Assembly (NCBI RefSeq): GCF_023091745.1
Contig: NC_068920.1
Coordinates: 120,555,622-120,619,621, forward strand
Direction of reading: 5' to 3'
Source: Budorcas taxicolor
Taxonomy: Eukaryota > Chordata > Mammalia > Artiodactyla > Bovidae
DNA length: 64,000 bases
This document shows positions 47,719-59,699 of this stretch, piece after piece. Each line of letters starts with the position of its first letter. Within the stretch, counting starts at the first letter, position 1. The translations under genes and the position numbers were made by a program. The notes under the pieces are model-generated. The model was given only the letters and a program-made list of their open reading frames with translations. It searched no databases and was not told the origin of the DNA.

Positions 47719-47766
47719 GGGCTTTCCTGGTGGCTCAGACGGTAAAGAATCCATCTGCAATGAGAG
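47719..47766 (+). mobile_element. 48-base Bov-tA head fragment with target-site duplication
   Basis: GGGCTTTCCTGGTGGCTCAG, ACGGTAAAGAATCCATCTGC, then AATGAGAG. Only the first part of the tRNA-like head (A-box side) is present. It is bounded by ACCCGTTTGTT (47708-47718) and ACCCATTTGTT (47767-47777), 10 of 11 identical. Confidence 0.82.
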
Positions 47767-47777
47767 ACCCATTTGTT

Positions 47778-48499
47778 AAAGGCAGGCATTTCTGAGATCA
47801 CAGAATTAGAGCTGGAAAGGGTCTTAAGGGTTTATCTCTTCTAACCCTTACCTCTTGGTGACAAAGTATTATCTTCCTATTCACATTTCCCAAAGTAAAA
47901 GTTTCCCATTTATCATTTTACAGATGAGGCAAATGAAGCAACTCTCTTCTCTGCTTCATTTCTTGGCTTTCTCCTTTTTCAGTTGGGCTTGCTTTAGTGG
48001 AAGTCACTGGCAGCAGAATACTTAGCGTGATAGCTACCAACTCAAGAGGAAATTGCTTCTCTTTCCTAGTCACTCTACTTCTACTAATTTCCCCAGAATT
48101 GTGTCTGCACAGTTTGACTTGGAGATGTATCTGTGTCTCTATCTCTATCCACTTTTCCTGTTCCGTCCAGAGGTTATGTGAGCTCTGAGAACGACCCGAT
48201 TAATAAGTGATGGAGCTGCAACAGTTCTCTCAAATTCAGCCTCATCCTATGCTCAGTGCACTTCACCATAACTGGCTTGATTCTCTCCAGACTACAAGAG
48301 AATAATGGATTTCTTGTATCTCTTTTAATTTTGTCTTAAGCTGTTACTTGAATATTTTGTAAGCTATTAATTAGTTATAGTTTACATTTTTATATTTTGT
48401 ACAATTTTTCCCTCTGAAATAAGTTTAAATTTCTTGAGCTCTCCAACTGTGACTTACACAGTTATGTGAAATTTTCATACATTTTAGAAATGTGTGTAG
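47778..48499. other. Intergenic sequence, no gene recognised
   Basis: The start (AGAATTAGAGCTGGAAAGGG, ATTTTACAGATGAGGCAAAT to about 47940) looks like an ancient mammalian repeat. No exon supported. Confidence 0.4.
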
Positions 48500-48780
48500 T
48501 TTTTTAAAAAAAATTTATTTATTTAATTTTGGCTGTGCTGGGTCTCCATTGCACATGGGCCTTCTCTAGTTGCAGTGATCAGGGGTTGTGATGCACGGGC
48601 TTCCCATCGAGGTGGCTTCTCTTATTGTGGAGCACAGGCTGTAGGGAGCATGGGCTTTAGTACTTGTGGTTCATGGGCTTATTACTCCACAGCATGTGGG
48701 ATCTTCCTGGACCAGGAATTGAACCTGTGTCCTCTGTGTTGGCAGATACATTCCCAGCCACTGGGCCACCAGAGAAGTCC
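48500..48780 (-). mobile_element. CHR-type SINE
   Basis: Antisense copy: TTTTGGCTGTGCTGGGTCTC, GTGGGATCTTCCTGGACCAG, GAATTGAACC, CCACTGGGCCACCAGAGAAG. A (TTTTG)n run follows at 48787-48808. Confidence 0.87.
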
Positions 48781-48835
48781 TATAGTGTTTTGTTTTGTTT
48801 TGTTTTTAACAGCAACACTTTCTTGCCCATATTAG

Positions 48836-48960
48836 TGAAAGCGAAGTCATTCAGTCGTGTCCGACTCTTTGCAACCCCATGGACTGCAGACTACGAGGTT
48901 CCTCCATCCATGAGATTCTCCAGGCAAGAGTACTGGAGTGGGTAGCCGTTTCCTTCTCCA
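48836..48960 (-). mobile_element. Bov-A SINE monomer with target-site duplication
   Basis: Antisense Bov-A: GTCATTCAGTCGTGTCCGAC, GAGTACTGGAGTGGGTAGCC, TTTCCTTCTCCA. Flanked by CTTGCCCATATTAG (48822-48835) and CTTGCTCATATTAG (48961-48974), 13 of 14 identical. Confidence 0.93.
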
Positions 48961-48974
48961 CTTGCTCATATTAG

Positions 48975-50740
48975 GCACTTGGTAAATATTTGCTTATTTG
49001 ACCCACCCGACTTGACACTGACGCAGAGAATAGAATCCTGTATACAGAATATGATGACAAGAAGGGAGTCAAATGTCAGCTCCAAATTAGAGGGTCATGG
49101 GGAAAATACCCAGCATGACCATGACAGTCATGGTTCTAAATCTGAATAAAACAATTCAAGCCTGTAAAAAGTACCAGTAAAAACTATCCATTTTATCATA
49201 TAAAATACAGAAGATATTGGTAGGAATAGAACATTTTGTGAAAGAAGAGTCTTCACTCACTCCCAGACTGAAGTGTGTAGATTCAGAATCAGGACACATT
49301 AGATGTACTAGGAATGGATTTTTTCTGGGGAGCATTTTTATTTTTATCAATTAGATATGATTTATAACCAGAAAGTATAGATGGCAGCTTTTATATAGTG
49401 AGAGAACATTTTAAAGAGTATGTAATGATTTATACAATACTTTCAATCTAAGACTACAGTTATGCAATTTTAATCCTTATTTTTATTGTAAAAATAAATC
49501 TAAAAACATTAAAGGAGAATTTAAGAAAATGGTATCACTCATAGTCTTTACATTCTAACATATATTTGTGTACTGAGTATTCTCTTATATATATCTATTT
49601 TTACATTTAAAAAGGTCATAGAATGCTTACAAGATAAATGCCAACTTTTATTTTACCCCTCAGAACATCTAGGAAGGTAGTTAAAATATTTCTGAATAAA
49701 GGGCAGTGAAAATAAGCTTTTATTATTTTATAAAGGAGTGAAAAGGGATATCAAATAGGATGGGTGTGTTTCTTAAAATACTATCATTCTTAAAAGTTTC
49801 ATGGATGCATTGATCAAATTGTTTTGGCTAACATTTAACAGATTTCAGATAATCTCTCTCAGACAATGTAATTTCAGTTTTGGTATGTGTTAATTTTGCA
49901 TTTTTACAGTTACAATAGTGTTGTTTTATATTCATAATTTTTAAAAAATGGATCAATATCTCTAAAGTGGTTCAGTGAAGCATAAAAAGAGTAAAACAGT
50001 AAGGTAAATATTACTACAATTCAAGTGAATTAAAAACACAAATTGTAAACAGTATCTTTACAATTGCATAGTGCAAGTACAGACTATAAACCTGTGTGAA
50101 GAGTGACAAAGTCTATTAGCGATTTTTCACAAGCAACCACAAAGAAATAAAGGTGTAAATTATAAATACAACAATAAATATCTGAAAACTGGATTTCATT
50201 GAGGGAGCAAACTGTTAATATTAGTCCCCAGTGCATTGGCTTTTATAACACTTCTCTTAATTAGTTTTTGTGTCATTGTTAAACAATACACAGTCACCTC
50301 TCATCAACTGAGATTTTATAAGGCAAACACTAAATAATAGTTTCTAACTGATAAGGAATGTGAGCCCCATAAGGGCAGGAATTTTGTCCCTTTTGTTGTG
50401 CTGCATCTCCAATACTTAGCTCAATGCTTTAAGCTTAGTAGTCATTCAATTATTAAAAACTTAGCTAGTAAATTAATAAATATTACTTATAACAAGTTAA
50501 TAAATTACTTGTTAATAAATGAATGGATTTTTAGCTAAAAATATCATCAAAGGAAATCAAAATCACAAAATTATCACTCAAGTCGTATTCTTTTATACTT
50601 GTAGAAAAACTAGGTACAGGTTACGTTGTTGCAAAATCAGCTGAAAATTATTAAGATTTTAATAAGAGAAAGCAGAATGAACTATTGGCAAAACTGTTTG
50701 ACCAAATATCATTCCTGGGCATTGTAAATATCCATACTAC
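48975..50740. other. AT-rich intergenic sequence, no gene recognised
   Basis: No exon, RNA gene or assignable repeat seen. Notably AT-rich. Repeated TTAATAAAT/TAATAAATTACTTG units near 50468-50520. Confidence 0.45.
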
Positions 50741-50751
50741 ACAGTGTTGAA

Positions 50752-50975
50752 GGGCTTCCCAGGTGGCGCTAGTGGTAAAGAATTCGTCTGCCAGTGCAAG
50801 AGATGTAACAGATTACAGGTTCGATCCCTGGGTCAGGAAGATCCCCTGGAGGAGGACATGGCAACCCACTGCAGTATTCTTGCCTGGAGAATCCCATGGA
50901 CAGAAGAGCCTGGCAGGCTGCAGTCCATAGGGTCACACAGAGTTGGACACGGCTAAAGCAACTTAGCATGCACGC
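50752..50975 (+). mobile_element. Bov-tA SINE with perfect target-site duplication
   Basis: Head GGGCTTCCCAGGTGGCGCTA and GGTTCGATCCCTGGGTC, then the Bov-A body. Exact 15-base repeat ACAGTGTTGAAGGGC at 50741-50755 and 50976-50990, overlapping the SINE's own GGGC start. Confidence 0.95.
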
Positions 50976-51014
50976 ACAGTGTTGAAGGGCAGTTAATATT
51001 ATGTAGCAGTGTAA

Positions 51015-51292
51015 TTGGAGAAGGTGATGGCACCCCTCTCCAATACTCTTGCCTGGAAAATCCCATGGACGGAGAAGCCTGGTAGGCTGCAGTCCATGGG
51101 GTCACTAGGAGTTGGACAGGACTGAGAGACTTCACTTTCACTTTTCACTTTCATGCATTGGATAAAGAAATGGCAACCCACTCCACTGTTCTTGCCTGGA
51201 GAATCCCAGGGACAGGGGAGCCTGGTGGGCTGCCGTCTATGAGGTCACACAGAGTCGGACACGACTGAAGCGACTTAGCAGCAGCAGCAGCA
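51015..51292 (+). mobile_element. Bov-A2 SINE, complete dimer
   Basis: Two Bov-A monomers (ACTCTTGCCTGGAAAATCCC and TTCTTGCCTGGAGAATCCCA) joined by the CACTTTCACTTTTCACTTTC linker, ending in CGACTTAG followed by (CAG)n. Confidence 0.95.
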
Positions 51293-53059
51293 GTGGTTTC
51301 ACTATCCAGCATGACACGTATGAAGAAGTACTCAACAAGTTTCTCTGTTTATCACTAAGAACTGACTGTAGGATTTTAGTAATTATTATTTTGTCGGTTG
51401 TGAGGTAAGCTGGGGAAGAGGCATGCACAAGGTAGCTTTGGGAGTAGCTGGGAAGTGTGTTATTACAAGAATGAAAGAAGATGAGCAGTCAACAGCAGTC
51501 CTCCTGCTTTTATTTGGAAAAAGTTCAAAGAAAGAGTGAATATTTAAAATGTGATCAAATAAACATACCTCTTTTTAGCATGGGTTGTGTAAAGAAAGAT
51601 GCATATGTACAATACTCCCCTTTTCTACTGAAACATACTAGTTCACAAGGGAAAGGTGCTTACATAAGTTTTTGAAATAAGATATGGGACACCAGCAGTG
51701 CCAGATAACTACTTCTCAACAAGTGCAGCTTAGCACTATATATATTCAGTATCTAAAATAGAACCAAATTTATCATTTCAGGACAAAATATCATGGTTTT
51801 TAATGTTGAGGATATCAGGATTTCCTCAGAAAACTAACCTATGGCACAAAATCAACTCTTGCTCAACAGTTAACTTTATTTCCTTGGAGAAAAATATCAA
51901 TGATTCATTATTGGGACTATTTAAAAATAGCAACAAAAGTTGCAACAAAATATAAAGAAATAACCAGCAGCTCTCATGAAGTGATCTTCACTTAACAGGC
52001 TATGTTCTACTCTCTGGAAGCCCAGTCATTGGTTGATTTACTCTAAAAAGAGAGATCTGGGATGATATTGCAGCTCTCTCTGGCTTCCATGGTACTTCCC
52101 TTGTCCTGTAACTGTTCTCCATTTTGCCCTGCCTAGCAGATTGCCCAAACTATGCATGAGTTAATCCTACCCTCTGAGTGTTGGGTTTGTTTTCCAGCTC
52201 TACTCATCTGGGGCAAGTTTCTGCAACAGGGCTAGTTTCCCTTGGCTCATGTCCAGTGCGCTGGTAAGTGAGGTTCTGCCTGATTTCAGCTTGCTGTGTT
52301 TTGCACTGTTTGAGATGGAGATGCTTTGATTCAACACCACATGGTGGGTATTCAGTGCCCTTCAAGGCTGTGAATTCCTACTGGTTTTTCTTTGCCTTTC
52401 CAGTCTAGCCTCATTATTTCAGAAGATGCTAATTATATTATCTTGTTCATACTAAATATAGTCATCCAGGAATTATTCAGAAGAAAACACTGGCATCATG
52501 CTATATCCGGTTACTTGCAATTTATTCCAATTATTGAAAACACAGAAAAAAAAAAAAAAAAGCAGAGATCAGTCTACTCTTTATATGTCATCAAAGGCTT
52601 TTAACATTTAATGGGAAATGACCAATAAACCTTGGCCAAGAATCCCTACTGATTTTATAGGACGTAAATTTATTAAATTTAGCAAACATTTTCTCAGAAA
52701 GGGCTCAAGCCCACCTAATTTCAACTCAGACTTTTTTTTGCAATAATCCCAGTAATGGTTGACTTACTGGCAAAATGTAAATTCTCTCTGATAACTGCAT
52801 TTATCTTGGCATATACACCATTTCTGTGCTGGGATTTTACCAACATTAAATTATCTTGAGTGATGTGAAAGATCAGACCCACAAAGGTACTCTAGAGTCA
52901 AGAAGTGATATTTAGTTGGTCCTCAGTAAGAGAGCTGGGCCAGTGGTTCATGGCTGTCATCCATTCTAGACGATTGATGTCTTTGTTGCTAACATTTTGA
53001 GTATCCACATTTTGAAGATTTCTGAGCCCTCTAATCATTCATATGTTGCTCTGTACAAC
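51293..53059. other. Intergenic sequence, no gene recognised
   Basis: A 17-base A run near 52545-52561. No supported exon or assignable repeat. Confidence 0.45.
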
Positions 53060-53285
53060 AGAGGTGGCTCAGTGGTAAAGAGTCCTCCTGCAATGCAGGA
53101 GTAGCAAAAGATGTGCATTTGATCCCTGAGCTGGGAAGATCCCCTGGAGGAGGACATGGCAACCCCTCCAGTATTCTCGCCTGGAGAATTCCATAGACAG
53201 AAGAGCCTGGTGGGCTGCCATCCTTGGGTTTGCAAAGAGTCAGACATGACTGAAACAATTTAGCATGCATACATGCATGCATAAA
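53060..53285 (+). mobile_element. Bov-tA SINE
   Basis: GAGGTGGCTCAGTGGTAAAG, GCATTTGATCCCTGAGCTGG, CCTCCAGTATTCTCGCCTGG, ending in a GCATGCATACATGCATGCAT tail. Confidence 0.92.
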
Positions 53286-54129
53286 CAGCAGGTGTCAGGC
53301 ATACTGAATTACAAGTGGATGGTATCTGTAGACTTGTTTCTGTCTCTGTTTGAGTCTCAAGGCAGCCAAGGATGCTCCTGTGTCTCCGCCAACTAGGCCC
53401 AGGTTAGTCTTTCCTAAATATTGTGGAACTGGATAAAATTGGGCATTTAGAACATAATCAAGGTCCTTGAGTTTAGTGCCATCTCAGGTTCAATGTGCAA
53501 AGGTTCATTATGGCTAACTGTAAGGATTCATTCATGGGTAATTGGAACAGAAACAATTTCATAAAAGAATATTCTATTTTTAGTTGAAAGATGGTTTTCT
53601 GATGCAGCTTTCATGTCCACCAAAGAACTTGGGTCCTTTAATGATAGAGAAAAGAAGAGCTTCCTTTCAAGAAGATAAACATAGGTTTCTAAGCATTTTG
53701 TTAGAATTATTACTTTCAGTTGTATAGCAGGTACAGACCTCAAGTTTTACAAAATTCAGGTTTGTAAGAAATATAATTTCATTTTTCCATAACTCAAGCC
53801 AATTTCTAGTTCAAGCTCTGATTTCACAAGGGGTGGCAGATACTTAATCATAGTCAGTTTGGCATCTAAACTGAGGAGACTTCTATAGCATTAGCATGTC
53901 AGAGAAAGAGGATGAAACATTTGATCTTTGCTCCTCCTCTGCCCTGCTGGCTCCCCTAAGATTTCCACTCTGTATCTTTCCTCAAAGGCAGCTGGCCCTA
54001 CAGATTGCTGCTGGATTGACCTTGGCCAATCAGCAAGGTTCCTTTAGGTTTGCTGCTTCTGCTGTCTCTGTACCCTTTTGGGTATCTGGGGCTCACCATG
54101 TTGGGCTTCCAGAACCTCCATGGTACTAT
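53286..54129. other. Intergenic sequence, no gene recognised
   Basis: A + frame at 53896-54156 is open for 86 codons but has no recognisable family. Confidence 0.4.
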
Positions 54130-54345
54130 GCAAGATTTCACTGTCCACTATGGTAGCTACCAGTCACATGCAGCTGTTGAAATCTAAATTAATTAAAACT
54201 CAATAAAACTTCAGCTGCTTAGTTAGGCTAGCCAACTTTCTGAGCCCTAGTGGTTTTCCTCAATAGTCCTAGTGGCTAGAAGCTACTGTATTGGATACTC
54301 ATGTATAGAACATTTCATTCAGCACAAAAAATGCTATTGAATTGG
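54130..54345. mobile_element. hAT-like non-autonomous DNA transposon relic
   Basis: CACTGTCCACTATGGTAGCT, CTAGTGGCTAGAAGCTACTG, TATTGGATAC and TAGAACATTTCATTCAGCAC match a common mammalian MER element that describes inverted CTGTCCAATA-type ends. It shares motifs with 54645-54955. Exact subfamily not assigned. Confidence 0.5.
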
Positions 54346-54644
54346 TCTTGGCTGGACTGGACACACGACCCAGCCTTTTCTTATCTTAGGGTCTTGCCAC
54401 CTCCCTGGGCTCTAACAAATAAAATGAATGGAAATTATCTCTCTTGGCTCTCAGTTCCTATAGATAGATCCTGCCAAAGGCTTCTGCCAGAATAGAGTGA
54501 GAAGAGAGCAGTGAGTCCTGCTCTCTGGGACCCACCAGCATGTAGCCTCTCATTACTTTCCAGCCAACTTCTTAATCCCATTCCAGTCCAGGAAATCCAT
54601 TTCTTATCTCTAGGCAAGGAAGTTATACTATTGTATATACCAGC

Positions 54645-54955
54645 ACGGTCCAACAGGAAAATAAGGAAAGCCACATGTATAATTAAAATTTTTCCAGTAG
54701 CCACATTAAAAGAGTAATGAATGAAATTAATTTTTAATGTCTTTTTTTATCCAATACATTAAAATATTATCATTTCAACAGGCAGTCAATAGAAAACTTT
54801 TAAATAAGATATATCCTCTTCATTTGTACATACTAAGCCTTTGAAATTGGTGTGTATTTTATACCCACAGCACATCTCAATTTCAACTAGCCACATTTCA
54901 AATGTTCAATAGTCACATAGAGCTATAGGTTATCATATTGAACAGTATAGGTCCC
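54645..54955. mobile_element. hAT-like non-autonomous DNA transposon relic, second copy
   Basis: Begins CAGCACGGTCCAACAGG and ends TTGAACAGTATAGG, imperfect inverted ends. Internal GCCACATGTATAATTAAAAT, AGCACATCTCAATTTCAACT and TAGCCACATTTCAAATG blocks are typical of this mammalian MER group. It carries no coding capacity. Confidence 0.55.
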
Positions 54956-55095
54956 TAACTGGATATATTTCATTATCCCCAAAGGGCTTGGGTTTCAAAA
55001 CTCAAAAACAAGGAGAAATTCCTTGTTTCTTTATATTCTGTTGTATCACTTTCCTGAAACAATAAGCAAAACCCAGTCTATCTGAGGGTGGATAT

Positions 55096-55185
55096 GGGGC
55101 TTCTGGCTCAGACGGTAAAGAATCTGCCTGCAATGCGGGAGATTCGGGTTTGATCCCTGGGTTGGGAAGATCCCCCTGGAGAAAG
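55096..55185 (+). mobile_element. Bov-tA SINE, left part, split by an LTR
   Basis: GGGGCTTCTGGCTCAGACGG through GTTTGATCCCTGGGTTGGGA to CTGGAGAAAG. The SINE continues at 55564 after an LTR insertion. Confidence 0.92.
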
Positions 55186-55563
55186 TGTTGGGTAAAAGAC
55201 CAGGACACCAAAAGAGTGTCTAACAGGCTTTTTAATGGCAAAGCGCTCCGGGCGGGGTTCCTGGACCCGGACGAGGCAGGTCGAGGAAGTCCCAGCCGAG
55301 CGGGACTGTGTTGGGGGTGGTTTTTATACGTTCGTTGCGAGGGATGGTCAGGCTAGATGGACGGGGGTTCGGATAGGTCGCCAGGCCAAGGCCTCGCGGG
55401 CTGACAGATCCTTCTACGTGCTGGGGTGGGGCGCCTTTAGCTGGCGAAGTGTGCTGTCATTGGTCCCCGGGATCTGGGATGCGCCTTCCATTAGGGACTT
55501 CCCCTCGCTTGCAGGAAGGAGAGGAGGGGTGGCCCATCATGGCCCCCGGGGTCCGGCCTTACA
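55186..55563 (-). mobile_element. Solo retroviral LTR inserted in a SINE
   Basis: 378 bases. On the - strand it begins TGTAAGGCCGGACC and ends TTTTACCCAACA, the TG...CA termini of an LTR, with a TATAAAAACC box (55321-55330 on +) and an ATTAAAAAGCCT polyadenylation-type signal (near 55218-55229). GC- and CpG-rich, unlike its surroundings. The exact 5-base duplication GAAAG at 55181-55185 and 55564-55568 flanks it, within the SINE's GAGAAGGAAATGG site. No internal retroviral sequence. Family not assigned. Confidence 0.88.
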
Positions 55564-55676
55564 GAAAGGAATGGCTACCCACTCTAGTACTCTTGCCTGG
55601 AGAATTCCACGGACAGGGCAGCCTGGCAGGCTACAGTCCATGGGATCACAACAGTTGGACACAAGTGAGCAACTAA
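55564..55676 (+). mobile_element. Bov-tA SINE, right part
   Basis: Resumes with GAAAGGAATGGCTACCCACT, TACTCTTGCCTGGAGAATTC and the CATGGGATCACAACAGTTGG tail, continuous with the left part at 55185. Confidence 0.92.
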
Positions 55677-58600
55677 CATTAACATGATGCTGAAGGTGTC
55701 TTTGGGTGGGGTATGGGAGGAGAAAGGCCACAGGATAAAAAGAATACTTGGAAAAACAACTACTACAAAAACTTCAGTTAATATTTCAAAAGTATTAGCC
55801 TGCCACAGTGAGCTTTTTAAGGATATAAATATTGCTGTAGGATTGTCAGGAGAAGTTTGTTTGTTATGGGCATAAAAGAAATAGTAAGTGTATTAGCAGT
55901 TAAAAATGGCTGTAATATTGTTGTGTATTGTATAGCTGCTATGGTAACTGGAAAACACAATGCAAAAATCTGCAGTGCAGTGCTATTGTTGCAGGTAAAT
56001 CTTATTACTATGACTAAGGCACAGATAAGTTCTATTAGTAGTTAAATCCTGCAATAATACCTCTGACAATTTTTTACTGCAAAAACTGTAAAACCCAAGG
56101 ATAAGAATTTTATTACCAGAGATGATAATAATTCAAGCCTATGGTTGCACTTCATAGACTAGAATCTCCATTTAGGTGGTTAACTGGCAAAGCTGCTTCA
56201 ATGAAAATAATTTGTATCATTTCAAAACTGTCATGGCACAGAGGATTTGAAATTTTGGGGTGGTATTTTCCATTTTTTTATATTCTATTTTCATTGTAAG
56301 CTTGGTGATATTTAAAGGCAATATAGAAATTATTTTAAATGTTGAATCTTTTAAGTAAAACAGCTATAACATTTTGCAGTCAACACTTGGGTCAAATGGA
56401 CAAGACAATTAAAATTACTTATATCCACAGGTGTATTACATGCAGATTAAGCCTGGGATGGAAGGAGATGATAAATCAAGACCTGAGTTAACAGGGGTTT
56501 AGAAAAAGGCAGAAACACAGTTTGGAAGGGGGGAGGGTCAGTAGGATCTACTTATTGGTACATACTGGTAGGTAGGAGAAATGAGAACCTTAAGAAAAGG
56601 GTAATTTCTAGAATGACAAAAGATCTCAGATGATATATCACATGGAAGGTGGTCATGGGGATTGGGGCTAAGTGAATTCTTAGTAATTATTAAAAAATTC
56701 TGAGTATACATAGGTTATTGGTGTTCCACTCTAGGTAATCATTGAGTTTAATGGAAGACAAATAATGTTGAAAGTAGTTTATTTTGAGATTTGTTATTCC
56801 TTGAGGTAGCGATGTTTGGTAACAACTAAGTAGTGCCCAAGTTATTCTTGAAGGTCAAGTTTTGATGTTTATTATGTATTATGTTAGACTCTGTTTGCTA
56901 ACACACACAATGATGTACATTATTAATTGCTATTTATTGACTGTTTACTGTATGTCAGGCACTTTACATACTTATCTTCCATCTTCCATTACATACTTAT
57001 CTCAACATCCCAGAAAGGAAGCGTGATGATTTGTTTGACAGAATAAGAAACTGGGACTCAGAGAGGTGAAGTGATTTGTGTTAATTTCCTGCATGTATAT
57101 TGAACATCTGTTTCTGAAAATTCTTTGAGAGCAGGGACTATACCTTTTATGTGCCATTAATAACATTTCATGTGATCATTACTCAGTTGCTATTCCCTAT
57201 CAGCTACGTGGATAGAAAGATCTTAAAATATTCTATATTTAAGGTTCTCCAATAAATTTAGTTAGCAGACAGGTTATTAAAAAAAAAAAGTCATGAGGGA
57301 AGAAGTAGCTACTCTGTGGGGTCTCCAGGAGCCTATGAACTTGAGCTTAGCAACAGGGTTAAGGTCTGTTTTTAATTCCTCCATTTCTAAACTTGGGCTC
57401 TTCTTAGCTACTTTTGCAGCTAGAATGAAAAAGAAGAGTTTATATCCAAGAGAAATACTTCCCCTAAAAAGAATTATCCTTTAAGAAACTCTTTCTTAGT
57501 TTCTTGAAGTTTTCAACAACTTGAGAAAGATTCCCTAGGGTCCTACATACTCCTCCTTTTTTAAAAAATAGTTTGTGTGTGCACTTTTTTTTCTTCCGGA
57601 TCAAACCTGTGCCCCTTGCATTGGCAGCATGAAGTCTTAACCACTGGACCACCAAGGAAGTCCCCTCTTCCTTTTCAGGAAGGGAAAGAGTATTAAAAGA
57701 AACCAGAATAACCACATGAGAAAGTCTGAGAATTTCTGAAGAATAATAATAAAAAATAGGATGCAAACCCCTCTTGATTATCATGTGGGTTGTTCCTGAA
57801 GGACACTACAGATTAAAATAGGTTATGACCATTTCTATAAATTAGCCATTAAAAAATCCATACACTGAGTCTGTTAATGATGCAGAATATATCACTATAT
57901 GAGATCATAATAGATGTAGGTTACAGTGATTTAGTAAGCCACTCAGGAAGGACACGAGAGAACTTTAAGATGTACACAAAATCAGAATCAATATAATTAT
58001 TATGGTTATTATTATGGTCATTTCATATTTTAAAATTAAGACTATAGCAAAATAAGTAATATCTATGCCCTTTTCTGTAAAATGTACACTGTGTTCTTGT
58101 ATTATTAGATCACTTTCTTTATTGCAAATGGAAATGGAATTAGATACTGGATTCAAGCCTTCTCTGTCTCCCAATCTCTGCTGATTCTTCAGTCTCTCCT
58201 TTCTCTTGCCTCCCCACGGCTACAGATGAGCTCAGCTCTCTCACCCATCACTGCCGCCTTCCTGACCTTAAAGAATCCTTCCCTAGATGGTAACACCTTT
58301 CAAGCCATTTTGTCCACACATCCTGCTCTCTATCCTTAGTAAGATTAAGAATGGGCTCTATTTCCAGGACTCATCTTGCTTGTTTTCTTTTCATATGTTA
58401 GTTTCCCTCTCTTTTTCTCAATTGACTCATTGCTTGTAGGGTGCTGCTACTTCTCTGACCATTCCCTCCTGTCTCCTTCCCACTTTACTTCTTCCTCAAA
58501 TGTTGAGATTCCTCCCAAAGTTCATTCTTTGTCTTCTTTCTCTAAACCAGAGGTCTGTGGACTACCTAAAATTGAAAGCAAATTTTTGTCTTAGGATAGG

Positions 58601-58879
58601 ACCTAGTTCTCCTCGGTAAAATATATATACCTTTCATTATCGTTCTCAAAAGGGTCCTTGGCTCCTTTTACAAGGTTAAATGCCCCTGCCCTCACACTCT
58701 TTTAGGTTATTTCATCCTCTCCTTTGCCCATAACCACTCTTTTTATATGTTAACCCTCCGAAACTCATCTATAATTCCTAACAGAGGGAAAAAGATCGAT
58801 AGCTAAGAGGATAAACTAGGATTCATATAAACGTTTAAGAATTATAACAAGAAGAAATCGTACCGTGAACATTTTGTAT
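55677..58879. other. Intergenic sequence with MIR and CHR relics
   Basis: Antisense MIR relic at about 56930-57090 (GTCAGGCACTTTACATACTT, GGGACTCAGAGAGGTGAAGT). Antisense CHR-type SINE head at about 57585-57664 (ATCAAACCTGTGCCCCTTGC, TTAACCACTGGACCACCAAG). No supported exon. Confidence 0.5.
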
Positions 58880-59077
58880 CTCAGGTGAATCAGAGGGTAA
58901 AGAGTCTCCCTGCATTGCGGAAGACCCGGGTTTGATCCCTGGGTCGGGAAGATATCCTGGAGAAGGAAATGGCAACCCACTCCAGTATTCTTGCCTGGAG
59001 AATCCCATGGACGGAAGAGCCTGGCAGGCTAGTCTACGGGGTCGCAGAGTCCGACACGACTGAGCTACTTCACTTTT
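58880..59077 (+). mobile_element. Bov-tA SINE upstream of the CpG island
   Basis: GAGGGTAAAGAGTCTCCCTG, GGTTTGATCCCTGGGTCGGG, ATTCTTGCCTGGAGAATCCC, ACGGGGTCGCAGAGTCCGAC. Retains several CpGs, suggesting a fairly young copy. It is the last repeat before the EHBP1 promoter. Confidence 0.93.
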
Positions 59078-59699
59078 GATTACTGAATTTGGACCTTATT
59101 CATTAAGGACCAGCAGATCGAATGTTTGGTAGGGGCTTGGCCAGGTCATTACAGTTGGTCAGAGGAAAAATCACAGGCTAAACCAAGGCTGTGTGCGCAA
59201 ACACCCTAGCAGCTAGTGGCAGAGAGGGCACACCCAACTCCTAGGGTGGGGATAGGAGAGAACAGGAGAGAAAACCACAGCAGCTCCACAGCTCACAGCT
59301 GCAGCGAAGCCAGTCCTGGGCTCTGCTCTGACTCCAGCTATAAACCCCGCCTAGCACCTTTTACCGACATCCACCTTCAGCAACCACCTTCCACATCACT
59401 ATAAACACTCTTTACTCCTCCCACCTAGCTCTTCCCTCTTGAAGCCAATCAGAGGAATGGGAGGGATTGTCCGTAGAGGGTTCCAATTTTTTTTTTTTTT
59501 AAAAAAGAAGGGTAGATTGTACGCCGCGTTCCGCCTGGCGGAAAAACACCTCCAGAACTAGGGGGTGGAGCTCTGTGATGGGCACCCTGCTCAGCCAATG
59601 AGTGGCCCCTACCCCTCAAAGGCCCGGTCGCCGAGGTGGGCAGGGCAAGCGCAGGGCCCAGCCAATGGCGGCGGGGCGGACGGAGGTTGAGCCGCCGTG

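Noticed and set aside
55235..55687. 150-codon frame with Arg/Gly-rich sequence
   Set aside because: Lies across the antisense of the LTR and ends in SINE-derived text (THSSTLAWRIP, GRLQSMGS), so it is a repeat artefact.
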